Origin: Portibacter marinus
GTDB lineage: Bacteria > Bacteroidota > Bacteroidia > Chitinophagales > Saprospiraceae
Length of the DNA stretch: 64,000 nt
Direction: 5' to 3'
Assembly (NCBI RefSeq): GCF_021533195.1
Contig: NZ_JAJNKB010000004.1
Span: 62,001-126,000, forward strand
This document shows, piece after piece, positions 8,554-16,472 of this stretch (within the stretch, counting starts at the first letter, position 1; every line of letters begins with the position of its first letter). Made by a program: the position numbers and the translations under genes. The notes beneath the pieces were generated by a model. That model saw nothing but the letters and a program-made list of their open reading frames with translations, ran no database searches and had not been told where the DNA came from.

Positions 8554-11500
8554 ATGCTCTCAATTTTCGCGCTTATTTTTTCCAGCTTTCTCATGGCTGA
8601 TGACATAGAAATTTTAAGGTACCCCTCTCTAAGTCCGGATGGGAAATACATGGCTTTTTCTTATCAAGGGGATATATGGACGGTATCATCTGAGGGTGGT
8701 AAAGCAACCAGACTCACTATTCATGAAGCTTATGATTCTAACCCTCAATGGTCTCCAGATGGATCACAGATCCTTTTTAGTTCCGCCAGAAATGGCAACA
8801 ATGATCTATATGTGATCAGTCAAAATGGAGATAAGCTTAAGCGCTTAACCTACCATTCTGCGGGTGATACGGGTGGAAGTTGGGTGGATAATGAAACCGT
8901 TACATTCACTACCCGCAGAGATTTTATTGCTGTAGAGCGGGAATCTGAATTTCACACCGTAAAATTGAGTGGGGGTACTCCTGAAAGAACCATGAACTCA
9001 TTGGGCTCTGATCCGAATTTTTCACAAAATCATCCATTGATGGCATATGTGAGAGGAGGATGTCGTATTGAGCGAGAAGCTTACAAAGGTCCAGCTAACA
9101 GAGATATCTGGATTTATGATCCAGCAAATGAGAAATATACTGAAGTCACTAATTTTGAAGGGCAAGATGTGATGCCAGAGTGGGGAGAGGGCAAAAATCT
9201 TTATTTTTTGAGCGCAAGAAACGGTAAATACAACATCTACCATACTGAGATCGGTGAGGATAATCAGCCAGGAGAAATTTCCGCACTCACGGAGTTTGAA
9301 GATCAAGGTATTCGTAATTTTGATGTTTCAGCTGATGGATCAACTATAGTATTTGTTCAGGGCGTAGATATTTTCACTCACGATATAGCAAGCGGAAGTA
9401 CCCAGAAAATCAACATTGAAGTGACAAAAGATTATCGATTTGATCCTATAACACATGAAACTTTTTCATCAGGTGTCAATGATTTTGCTTTATCTCCCAA
9501 TGAGAAATACATTGCTTTCACAGCTAAGGGTGACCTATTCTTCACCGAAAATGATAAAGAAAAAAAGCTGACGATCAATCCTTTGAGCCAGGCATCACGG
9601 GAAACCGATGTAGCGTGGTTAAATGATGAAACTGCCTTATTCCTGTCAGACAGAGAAGGCAACTATGATCTCTATTCAATTCAATCTAAAGATGCTGAAG
9701 AGCCTAATATTTTCTGGAGTTTCAAGTGGCAGATCAATAAAGTTTTTGGCACTGATGCAGAAGAGACCAGTTTTACACTATCTCCGGATCGCCATCAGAT
9801 AGCAATTCTTTCGGAACCAGGAAAACTGACGATAGCAGATATTGATTCGACGGGGAATTTAACCAATGCGAGGGTGCTGAATGACAATTGGGCGGCTCCG
9901 GATGATTTGGTTTGGAGTCCGGACGGCAAGTGGATTGCATACTCACAAAGCAACCTTGACTTTAATGAAGAGATCTACATCCAAAAGGCGGATGGAAGTA
10001 TAGATCCGGTTAATGTCAGTATGCACCCCCGAGGCGATTATAGTCCGGTATTTAGTGATGATGGATCAAAACTAGGTTTTATATCTATCCGAAATAATGG
10101 TGATGCCGATGTCTGGTTTGCCTGGCTGACCGAAAAAGATTATCAAAAAACCAGAAGTGATTGGGAACAGCTGCCGGAAGAAGAGGAAAACGAAAAAAAA
10201 GATTCAACAGATCAGGATATCAAAATTGACTTAGAAAACATTCATGAAAGGCTGGTACAGGTAACGAGTATGGCTGGAAACGAAGGAGATCTAGCCATTG
10301 ATGGAAAGGGTGAGATTTTTCTTTTCTCTACTAATAATTCAGGTCGTCAGGGCAGTGGTGGTAAGTCAGAGTATAAAAAAGTTAAATGGAATGGCGAGGA
10401 TTTAGAAACCTTGTTTAGCAATGGTGGTATTTCAAATGTGACGACCAATAAGAAAGGAACAGATGTTTATTTTACGCGAAGGGGTGAAATTTCGACGGCA
10501 CCGATTAAAACCGGTAAGGAAGAAAAAAGGCCTTTCAATGCTAAAATGGATATTGATGAAATGGCATATAGGCAACAAGTTTTCGACGAAGCATGGAGAA
10601 CCATTAATGATCGGTTTTATGATCCAGACTTTCATGGGCAAGATTGGAATGCTTTGAGAGACAAGTACGAACCATGGGCACTTGCGGCATCTACTCAAAA
10701 TGATTTTCAGATGTTGTTCAACGAAATGTTGGGTCAGGTCAATGCTAGCCATATGGGATTGCGTGGAAATGGACCTGAAGAGACACAAAATGAAAGGACT
10801 GGTTTGCTGGGAGTAGAAGTAAAGAATGTTGTCAATGGCGTTGAAGTTGTCACCGTTACACAGGATTCACCTGCGGATCGAGATGAAAGTAGATTGAATG
10901 TTGGTGATATAATCATAGGTGTAAATGGGGTTAAAATTGCGGACTTAGCTTCAGGAAATTTTTACGAGTTGCTCAATCAAACGGCTTCAGACCGAGTTTT
11001 GCTGGAAGTAGAAGACGCCAATGGAACTAATAGGGATGTGATCATCCGTCCAGCTTCATCATTGCGTACGGAACAATATGAACAGTGGGTTAGTGAGCGC
11101 AAAGCGTTGACCGAAAGGTATTCGAACGGCAAATTAGGGTACATTCATATCAGGGGAATGAATTGGCCTAGTTTTGAAAGATTTGAGCGCGAATTGATGG
11201 CAAGTGGATACGGTAAAGAAGGCATTGTCATTGACGTGAGATATAATGGTGGCGGATGGACGACCGATATGGTCATGGCTGTATTGAATGTACGTCAACA
11301 TGCCTATACCGTTCCAAGAGGTGCTACCGATGATTTAGCCAATAACCATCCAAAATATAAGGACCACTATCCTTTCGGGGAGCGACTACCGTTATCCGCC
11401 TTAACCAAACCTAGCATTGCCCTATGTAATGAAGCGAGTTATTCCAATGCTGAGATTTTTTCTCACGCTTATAAAACATTGGATCATGGAACATTAGTAG

Positions 11501-11730
11501 GTCAACCTACTTTCGGAGCTGTCATTTCCACCGGAGGCAGAGGCTTGATGGATGGATCTTTCGTGAGGGTTCCTTTCAGAGGCTGGTATGTCAAAGCTAC
11601 CGAAGAAAATATGGAGTGGGGTCCGGCTGTGCCCGATATTATCGTCGAAAATAGTCCGGAAAGTAAGGCTAACAATGAGGATGAGCAATTAAAAAAAGCG
11701 GTCGAAGTTTTGCTACAGGAGATGAATTAA
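8554..11730 (+). CDS. Tricorn-like S41 peptidase with beta-propellers
   Basis: 1058 residues. A short signal-like start (MLSIFALIFSSFLMADD) is followed by PD40/WD40-like propeller blades (SLSPDGKYMAFSYQGDIW, PQWSPDGSQILFSS) up to about residue 560. Then come the tricorn core, a PDZ domain (LGVEVKNVVNGVEVV ... VGDIIIGVNGVKI, about 750-810) and a C-terminal S41 serine-protease fold. The latter carries GIVIDVRYNGGGWTTDM and NEASYSNAEIF, where the nucleophile Ser is expected. Tricorn-type enzymes degrade oligopeptides; the signal sequence suggests periplasmic action here. An Asp/Glu-rich stretch near residues 540-560 links propeller and protease. The stop codon overlaps that of corA by 4 bp (convergent). 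Confidence 0.88.
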   Translation: MLSIFALIFSSFLMADDIEILRYPSLSPDGKYMAFSYQGDIWTVSSEGGKATRLTIHEAYDSNPQWSPDGSQILFSSARNGNNDLYVISQNGDKLKRLTYHSAGDTGGSWVDNETVTFTTRRDFIAVERESEFHTVKLSGGTPERTMNSLGSDPNFSQNHPLMAYVRGGCRIEREAYKGPANRDIWIYDPANEKYTEVTNFEGQDVMPEWGEGKNLYFLSARNGKYNIYHTEIGEDNQPGEISALTEFEDQGIRNFDVSADGSTIVFVQGVDIFTHDIASGSTQKINIEVTKDYRFDPITHETFSSGVNDFALSPNEKYIAFTAKGDLFFTENDKEKKLTINPLSQASRETDVAWLNDETALFLSDREGNYDLYSIQSKDAEEPNIFWSFKWQINKVFGTDAEETSFTLSPDRHQIAILSEPGKLTIADIDSTGNLTNARVLNDNWAAPDDLVWSPDGKWIAYSQSNLDFNEEIYIQKADGSIDPVNVSMHPRGDYSPVFSDDGSKLGFISIRNNGDADVWFAWLTEKDYQKTRSDWEQLPEEEENEKKDSTDQDIKIDLENIHERLVQVTSMAGNEGDLAIDGKGEIFLFSTNNSGRQGSGGKSEYKKVKWNGEDLETLFSNGGISNVTTNKKGTDVYFTRRGEISTAPIKTGKEEKRPFNAKMDIDEMAYRQQVFDEAWRTINDRFYDPDFHGQDWNALRDKYEPWALAASTQNDFQMLFNEMLGQVNASHMGLRGNGPEETQNERTGLLGVEVKNVVNGVEVVTVTQDSPADRDESRLNVGDIIIGVNGVKIADLASGNFYELLNQTASDRVLLEVEDANGTNRDVIIRPASSLRTEQYEQWVSERKALTERYSNGKLGYIHIRGMNWPSFERFERELMASGYGKEGIVIDVRYNGGGWTTDMVMAVLNVRQHAYTVPRGATDDLANNHPKYKDHYPFGERLPLSALTKPSIALCNEASYSNAEIFSHAYKTLDHGTLVGQPTFGAVISTGGRGLMDGSFVRVPFRGWYVKATEENMEWGPAVPDIIVENSPESKANNEDEQLKKAVEVLLQEMN

Positions 11731-12779
11731 AACCATTTCTTACTTCTAAAATAGAAGATCATTCCGATAGCCACTGTTGCCATAACGCCCAGTAGGACAA
11801 AGTAGCCATTACGGTATGTTAATTCAGGTATGTATTCGAAATTCATGCCGTAAAGTCCGGCCAAGAAGGATAATGGTACGAATATAGCGGTTACAATGGT
11901 CAATACTTGCATCACTCTGTTCATCTCAAGGCTTACTTCTGAAATGTAAAGATCCTGTAGACCAGACAGGATATCTCTCATAGAATCAGCATTATCTGTT
12001 ATATGGATGGTATGATCGTACACGTCACGAATAAATGTGGCGGTCTTGGGATCGATCAATTTAGAATCGGATCTTGTAAACATATTAATTGCTTCACGAA
12101 GCGGAGCAACTGATTTTCTAATCTTTAGAATTTCTTTTTTAAGTCTGTAGATGTTTAATTTGTCCACATCATCAGCTTTCAGACTTATTTTCTCCTCCAA
12201 TGTTTCAATTTCCTCTTCTATTTGATCCAAAACCTGAAAGTAATTATCAACGATAAAATCAATTAAGATATAGGTTAGGTAATCCCCGCCTCTGGAGGAA
12301 ACTCTTCCTTTTTTATAGACAATACGATTTCTAATATCCTCAAAAAGATCTCCTTCCGTTTCCTGAAATGTAATGACAAACTTATCACCAAAATAAAGGG
12401 AAATAGATTCTCTGACTACATTGCTCTTTTCCTTTTGATAGCTTAAAGCTTTAAGCGATATAAAATGACCATCTTGATATTCAATATATGTTGGGCGTTG
12501 ATAAACATCTACCGCATCTTCCAAAGCCAGGGGATGAATCTTATAGGCATCAGCAATACTTTGTATTACTTTGTTATTATGCAGACCTCGTATGTCATAC
12601 CATTGCACAAATTTTTCTACTGGCGGATGGATATGAAGTTCCCCTCGTTGAAATGCGTCGAAGCTCCTGTGTGTTTCATTGTTATACTCGATATAATTGA
12701 CCTTGACTGGTGTGGTGGTTTTTTCACCAGTATAAACTATGGTTCCCGGAACGGAACCAATATTTCTTCTTTTAGACAT
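11727..12779 (-). CDS. corA: CorA-type Mg2+/Co2+ transporter
   Basis: 350 residues with the CorA layout: a soluble N-terminal alpha/beta domain, a long helix region (about 170-290), and two C-terminal membrane helices separated by the family signature GMNF (LYGMNFEYIPE, close to the C-terminus). CorA forms a pentameric channel for divalent metal uptake in the inner membrane. The end FYFRSKKWF is the usual basic cytoplasmic tail. The gene starts 8 bp inside the end of the upstream AraC regulator, so the two are translationally linked and the regulator may respond to metal or envelope state (inference). ZntB-like Zn transport is the main alternative within the superfamily. Confidence 0.88.
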   Translation of the reverse strand: MSKRRNIGSVPGTIVYTGEKTTTPVKVNYIEYNNETHRSFDAFQRGELHIHPPVEKFVQWYDIRGLHNNKVIQSIADAYKIHPLALEDAVDVYQRPTYIEYQDGHFISLKALSYQKEKSNVVRESISLYFGDKFVITFQETEGDLFEDIRNRIVYKKGRVSSRGGDYLTYILIDFIVDNYFQVLDQIEEEIETLEEKISLKADDVDKLNIYRLKKEILKIRKSVAPLREAINMFTRSDSKLIDPKTATFIRDVYDHTIHITDNADSMRDILSGLQDLYISEVSLEMNRVMQVLTIVTAIFVPLSFLAGLYGMNFEYIPELTYRNGYFVLLGVMATVAIGMIFYFRSKKWF

Positions 12780-13806
12780 CTAATGTTCTTGACCTAATAT
12801 TATACTCGCTAGGCAAGATACCAAACTCCTTCTTAAATAGCTGACTGAAATGTCCTTTATTCGTATAGCCCAATTGATCTGCAATTTCACTAATGGTATG
12901 ATCACTTTTTTCAATCAATTGCTGAGCTTTGTGCAGCTTAGCTGAGATAATGAATTGTCTCACCGATTTATTAAAAAGCAGATTAAATCCCTTTTGAAGT
13001 TTGTTCGTATTGATACCTAGTTTCAAGCTGAGCTCTTTAACAGTAGGTGTCTCTTCTATATTTTCAAGAATATAATTTTTGGCTTGATTAATCAAATTGA
13101 TATTTTCTTTTGTAAAGAAATAACCACTTTGATTAGGATTGTTTTCAACCCGGAATGTTCTTATTAAGGAGGTAATCAGTTTTGTGGCATAGGCTTCCAA
13201 GTGAAGCTTTCTTTCTAATCCCGATTGCTGATTATCGAAAAGGTTGGTAATGGCATTAACAGAAGCAGGATCTGAGACCGTAGAGATAATGAAGGTTTTC
13301 GCGCCTGTTGTATCTTTAAACATTTCCTGTAAAGGTTCTGGAATGGTATCCAGATCACACTCAATCTTTTCTAAATAAAGAAAACGAACCAGGTTGACTT
13401 GCGCGACTTTAACAGACGTATTAGCAGGATATAAAATTGAATAATCAGAATCTCCCTTAGGAGCAAATAAAATAGCTTCTCCGGCACTAACTTTTTGAAT
13501 ATAATCATATTTAATCTCTTCCACTTCGACATACCCTTCTTTAACATATATGAACATAATAGGGTGTCTTCTTCCCAATTGGTAGTGGAATTCTGTCTCA
13601 TTGACGAAATTCACATCAGTGACTTGAAGACTTAATCCTGATTGAAAGTTGATACCTTTCATGTATCCAATCCCAAATGTATTGGCAAATTCTACGATAT
13701 GTTCATCACAGTCTTCGCGAAGGCTAGCATCAAAATCTTCTGCAAGCTTTTCAAATCTTACATCGTACCTATAGGACTTAATTTCAATTTTATGCTTTTT
13801 ACTCAT
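12772..13806 (-). CDS. AraC-family transcriptional regulator
   Basis: 344 residues. The C-terminal 100 hold the two helix-turn-helix motifs of AraC/XylS proteins: VKELSLKLGINTNKLQKGF and ISEIADQLGYTNKGHFSQLF, followed by KKEFGILPSEYN. The N-terminal part has cupin-like strands (MFIYVKEGYVEVEE, SAGEAILFAPKG) and should bind a ligand. It is co-transcribed with corA, overlapping by 8 bp. A perfect 22-base palindrome sits 29 bp upstream of its ATG and is a good candidate operator, perhaps autoregulatory. The effector is unknown. Confidence 0.88.
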   Translation of the reverse strand: MSKKHKIEIKSYRYDVRFEKLAEDFDASLREDCDEHIVEFANTFGIGYMKGINFQSGLSLQVTDVNFVNETEFHYQLGRRHPIMFIYVKEGYVEVEEIKYDYIQKVSAGEAILFAPKGDSDYSILYPANTSVKVAQVNLVRFLYLEKIECDLDTIPEPLQEMFKDTTGAKTFIISTVSDPASVNAITNLFDNQQSGLERKLHLEAYATKLITSLIRTFRVENNPNQSGYFFTKENINLINQAKNYILENIEETPTVKELSLKLGINTNKLQKGFNLLFNKSVRQFIISAKLHKAQQLIEKSDHTISEIADQLGYTNKGHFSQLFKKEFGILPSEYNIRSRTLDV

Positions 13807-13834
13807 ATTAAAATCTTTTCGAGCGTCTTAGATT

Positions 13835-13856
13835 TGCTTTCGTGTACACGAAAGCA
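13835..13856. promoter_or_regulatory. Perfect 22-bp palindrome (operator candidate)
   Basis: Half-site TGCTTTCGTGT followed directly by its exact reverse complement, centred at 13845/13846. It lies between the araC-like start (13806) and a plus-strand -7 element (13869). Without a spacer it suits a dimeric DNA-binding protein better than an RNA terminator, and no T-run follows. Confidence 0.6.
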
Positions 13857-13868
13857 TTCAATAATTCA

Positions 13869-13942
13869 TAGCTTTGTATTAGCTGTGAGGAAATTGGTGT
13901 TGCTCTCGGCAACCCTTGAGGTCAATTCTCAAGGGTTTTTTT
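13869..13942 (+). ncRNA. Candidate small RNA with own -7 box and terminator
   Basis: A perfect Bacteroidota -7 element TAGCTTTG lies at 13869-13876 on the plus strand. About 35 bases downstream is an intrinsic terminator at 13911-13942. Between them is a second short hairpin, GTTGC-TCTCG-GCAAC. Both flanking protein genes run on the minus strand, so this plus-strand promoter and terminator serve neither. A transcript of about 60 nt starting near 13883 is predicted. No -33 TTG is visible at the right spacing, and the 22-bp palindrome occupies that place, so expression might need an activator. I see no open frame of note. This is inference. Confidence 0.4.
13911..13942 (+). terminator. Intrinsic terminator, plus strand
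   Basis: A perfect 10-bp stem AACCCTTGAG / CTCAAGGGTT with a 7-base loop, followed by a T-run on the plus strand only. On the minus strand the T-run is missing, so it does not terminate the 155-residue gene whose stop codon abuts it. Confidence 0.75.
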
Positions 13943-14408
13943 ATAATACTATTGCATTGTATTGATTTGTTTTTTGAGATCTATCCAGCTGATCAGTAAT
14001 GACCTGATAGATATCTAGAATCCCTCTGAGTTTTTTTGCAAGGTCATCAGGCATTCCTTCATCTGCAACATTATCCTGAACAAACTTCATTTGATCTTTT
14101 TCAATATCATATAACATAGATACTAAATTAGAAATGCTATCAGAACTCTTATCTTCGTAGCCGACGATGTGTAATCTTTGTGGCGGCTGCGCTGTTTCAG
14201 CTACACCACCTCCATCTCCTGGTAGTATATCTATGATTTTATATTTGGCATCTATTAAGGAATCAAGCAAACCGTATTCATCCGTATCAGTCTCTCTGTT
14301 ATTTCTAATAGATGTCAATACATCTATATCCTGATTTAAAATATTTCTCAATTTAGGAAATACTGCAGCACTACTGATACTGTTCTTCTTCATGTTCTCT
14401 TTATTCAT
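13941..14408 (-). CDS. Conserved-looking hypothetical helical protein
   Basis: 155 residues, soluble, with no signal peptide and no family I can name. It is predicted largely helical (ILNQDIDVLTSIRNNRETD, SISNLVSMLYDIEKDQ, DDLAKKLRGILDIYQVI), with a Gly-rich turn (LPGDGGGVAET) in the middle. The helical pattern resembles ferritin-like or four-helix stress proteins (DUF892/DUF2383 style), but no metal-ligand motif is obvious. It starts 3 bp after the MscS stop codon, so the two form an operon, which points to a role in osmotic or envelope stress by association only. Confidence 0.65.
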   Translation of the reverse strand: MNKENMKKNSISSAAVFPKLRNILNQDIDVLTSIRNNRETDTDEYGLLDSLIDAKYKIIDILPGDGGGVAETAQPPQRLHIVGYEDKSSDSISNLVSMLYDIEKDQMKFVQDNVADEGMPDDLAKKLRGILDIYQVITDQLDRSQKTNQYNAIVL

Positions 14409-14411
14409 AAT

Positions 14412-15332
14412 TTATGATAATTTACCATTTTTCTCTTTAATACTAAGCATTTTACTCATAGGAACTCCACCTTTAATTCCAAAGTCCAATGTTCTGATTG
14501 GGAATGGAATCATGATGTCATTAGCATCGAAAGCCTTCTTTATGGCCCTTATACCATTACTCTTAGCTAAAGTATAGTCTTTTTGAGTCCCGGCTTCAAT
14601 CCAATATCTCACCGTAAAATTGATGGAACTGTCTCCAAATTCTGTAAACATTACTTCTACTGGCTTATACTCCATTAGCCCTTCCAGTCCTTTGATGGCA
14701 TCAAGTGTAATTTCTTCAACTTTCTCCAAATCATCTCCATAGGATACTCCACAAGACAAATCTATTCTTCTTTCACCTGAAGATGTATAGTTTTCCAATG
14801 GATTTTGAATAACATCCCTATTGGGAATGACTACATCGTGTCCATCTGGTGTTCTCAACTTCGTTGCTCGAAGATCAATATCTTTAATGGTTCCAAAATG
14901 ACCATTGGTTTCTACGATATCACCGATGGCATAGAGCTTTCTGACTGACATAAAGACACCAGAAAACAAATTGGTTATTGGATCCTGCAAAGCTAAACCC
15001 ACAGCCAAACCCAAGACACCTGCCGTAGCCAGTATTTTATTGATGGTACTGCTCAGATTAAAAACACTGAGAATGATAAATAGAACAATGATAGTAAAAA
15101 TGACGGATGTCAAATTTGATACTAAGTTTAAGATTGTCTTATTCGAGGTAAACCTATGTGTCGCCTTAACACTCAACTTTCTAACGTAGGTGGAGAGAAA
15201 ATATGCTAATACCCCAATTACGATTGCAATCACCAGGTTTGGAAGATTAAGAACAATTGCATCTAACCAGTCACCTAATTTTTCGACCAGCAAATTGTAG
15301 GATTCTTCGAATTTTGCTGAAAATGAGTCCAT
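14412..15332 (-). CDS. MscS-family mechanosensitive channel
   Basis: 306 residues. Three N-terminal membrane helices end in the pore-lining TM3, recognisable by ILATAGVLGLAVGLALQDPITNLFSGVF (written here only as a position guide: about residues 85-112). The beta domain follows (YAIGDIVETNGHFGTIKDID and TPDGHDVVIPNRDVIQNPLENY), then the alpha/beta vestibule. Length and order fit the small-conductance MscS class, which opens under membrane tension to release solutes after hypo-osmotic shock. Operon partner of the 155-residue helical protein downstream. A bidirectional terminator hairpin lies upstream, separating it from the tiny membrane protein genes. Confidence 0.92.
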   Translation of the reverse strand: MDSFSAKFEESYNLLVEKLGDWLDAIVLNLPNLVIAIVIGVLAYFLSTYVRKLSVKATHRFTSNKTILNLVSNLTSVIFTIIVLFIILSVFNLSSTINKILATAGVLGLAVGLALQDPITNLFSGVFMSVRKLYAIGDIVETNGHFGTIKDIDLRATKLRTPDGHDVVIPNRDVIQNPLENYTSSGERRIDLSCGVSYGDDLEKVEEITLDAIKGLEGLMEYKPVEVMFTEFGDSSINFTVRYWIEAGTQKDYTLAKSNGIRAIKKAFDANDIMIPFPIRTLDFGIKGGVPMSKMLSIKEKNGKLS

Positions 15333-15396
15333 TTTGAAATTTTAATTTTGATTGTTATTCATCATACCGACGATCGAGTGCAAGTGTTCGGGCATA

Positions 15397-15428
15397 AAAA
15401 AAGCCAGCAATCTCTTGCTGACTTTTTA
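15397..15428. terminator. Bidirectional terminator hairpin
   Basis: Stem CAGCAA/TTGCTG (15406-15411 with 15416-15421) and a 4-base loop. A T-run follows on the minus strand (seven A on plus at 15397-15403), and TTTTT follows on plus. On the minus strand it ends the transcript of the 50-residue membrane protein. Confidence 0.7.
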
Positions 15429-15450
15429 TATTTCTGTATTCTACTATTAG

Positions 15451-15603
15451 TTATACCTTAGCTACTAATCGCAGAATGATTGCAATCACTAAGAATACTA
15501 GCAAAATGTGAATGATATTTCCTACAGCAGCTCCAAAGCCGATGTAACCTAATAACCATGCTAATAGTAATACTACGATTACAATATTTAAAATGCTTCT
15601 CAT
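15451..15603 (-). CDS. Tiny membrane protein, lmo0937/DUF5670 type
   Basis: 50 residues read directly from the sequence: it begins MRSILNIVIVVLLLAWLLGY and ends LRLVAKV. Two hydrophobic helices flank a Gly-rich turn (GYIGFGAAVGN). Size, the starting MRSILN, the W-L-L-G motif and the second helix match the lmo0937-type small membrane proteins common in Bacteroidota, often stress-induced. Its exact function is unknown. It lies upstream of a bidirectional terminator and 52 bp downstream of the DUF1328 gene. High confidence that it is real because it is a full match in pattern. Confidence 0.8.
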   Translation of the reverse strand: MRSILNIVIVVLLLAWLLGYIGFGAAVGNIIHILLVFLVIAIILRLVAKV

Positions 15604-15655
15604 AATTTTGAATTTAGATTGTTATAGATGGCAAAATTTAGATGTTGCCTAATTC

Positions 15656-15820
15656 CTATGCTTTTCTGACCAAACTCATGATGAGTGAAGCGACGAAAAG
15701 AATTAAGAAAATGTAAAAAATGATTTTAGCAACTCCTGCTGCTGCACCTGCAATTCCTCCGAATCCAAGAACGGCTGCGATTAATGCGATTACAACAAAT
15801 GCGATTACCCAACGTAACAT
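15656..15820 (-). CDS. DUF1328 small membrane protein (YtjA family)
   Basis: 54 residues read from the sequence: it begins [20 protein letters not shown], then has the Gly/Ala turn [12 protein letters not shown] and a second helix ending LVRKA. This is the standard DUF1328/YtjA form: M-L-x-W at the start, a Gly-rich loop between two membrane helices, and a basic end. YtjA proteins are small inner-membrane proteins, often under stress control, with no known activity. Flanked by two other tiny membrane protein genes on the same strand. Confidence 0.85.
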   Translation of the reverse strand: MLRWVIAFVVIALIAAVLGFGGIAGAAAGVAKIIFYIFLILFVASLIMSLVRKA

Positions 15821-15930
15821 AATTTTAATTTTAAATAGTTTTCAATAATAAACTGTCGACTATTATACTAAGGGTAAAATAAATATGTTCGAAGAACTGT
15901 GAACTTTATTCAAAAGTTGGTGAATTTTAT

Positions 15931-16101
15931 TCACTTCCACTGTTTCTTTACTACAGCGTTTACTACTGAAACAAGAAAAAGTAATGCAAGTAAAAAGAAA
16001 AATATCTTTGCAAAAATAGATATTGGTCCTACCACATCTGAGAATGCCATGATTCCAGATATGGACGTAATAGTACTAAATGATAAAATCCACTTAATCA
16101 T
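15931..16101 (-). CDS. Divergent DUF1328-like tiny membrane protein
   Basis: 56 residues, starting MIKWILSFSTITSISGIMAF and ending VVKKQWK. The pattern follows DUF1328: M-x-x-W start, first helix, a loop (FSDVVGPISIFAK) in place of [12 protein letters not shown], a second helix (IFFFLLALLFLVSVV) and a basic tail. The first helix is more polar than usual and the Gly/Ala loop is replaced, so it is a diverged relative of its neighbour. It starts 11 bp after the stop of the DUF2945 gene, so they are co-transcribed. An alternative start at 16050 would give 39 residues and lose the matching N-terminus. Confidence 0.65.
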   Translation of the reverse strand: MIKWILSFSTITSISGIMAFSDVVGPISIFAKIFFFLLALLFLVSVVNAVVKKQWK

Positions 16102-16112
16102 CAGGTTTGGTA

Positions 16113-16328
16113 TTAATCGTTAATGTGTTCAACTTCGCTTTCCAGCTTTAGCACATGGTCTCCATCATCCTGCTTAATGTACAGTGCCTTGTCTCCTTCT
16201 TTGCCCTTGCGTGTAACCGTATTACCTTTAATGGTTTTTTCTACTTCTTTAGTATACGTCTCCACGACCTTTCCTTCAGCATGTCCATTTCCCCACTCCC
16301 ACTTTACTTTTGAACCTTCCTTAATCAT
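16113..16328 (-). CDS. DUF2945 (TUDOR-like) small protein
   Basis: 71 residues: the motifs GSKVKWEWGNGHAEGKVV and DKALYIKQDDGDHVLKLESEV match the DUF2945/hypervirulence-associated TUDOR-type small domain, an SH3-like barrel. These proteins are cytoplasmic, and their partners are not established. In other bacteria the family often sits among stress genes such as DUF1328. Here the gene is directly upstream (11 bp) of the diverged DUF1328-like membrane protein, forming a two-gene unit. Confidence 0.82.
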   Translation of the reverse strand: MIKEGSKVKWEWGNGHAEGKVVETYTKEVEKTIKGNTVTRKGKEGDKALYIKQDDGDHVLKLESEVEHIND

Positions 16329-16360
16329 TTCTTAAATTTTAATTTTTTAATTAATAAATA

Positions 16361-16407
16361 AGAAAGGCATTTATTAACCTGGTGTAAAACAAAAACCAGA
16401 CCTTTCT
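16361..16407. repeat. Two-part stem-loop upstream of the DUF2254 gene
   Basis: Outer arms AGAAAGG (16361-16367) and CCTTTCT (16401-16407) enclose an inner stem CTGGT (16379-16383) and ACCAG (16395-16399). It lies in the 144-bp gap between the DUF2945 and DUF2254 genes, which point away from each other, so it could be an operator or a leader structure. There is no T-run to make it a terminator. Confidence 0.35.
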
Positions 16408-16472
16408 CATTCCATTTTGTATATAATTCTTACTTACATAGAGATATGTCGGTTCGGAGCAATAAATAAATT

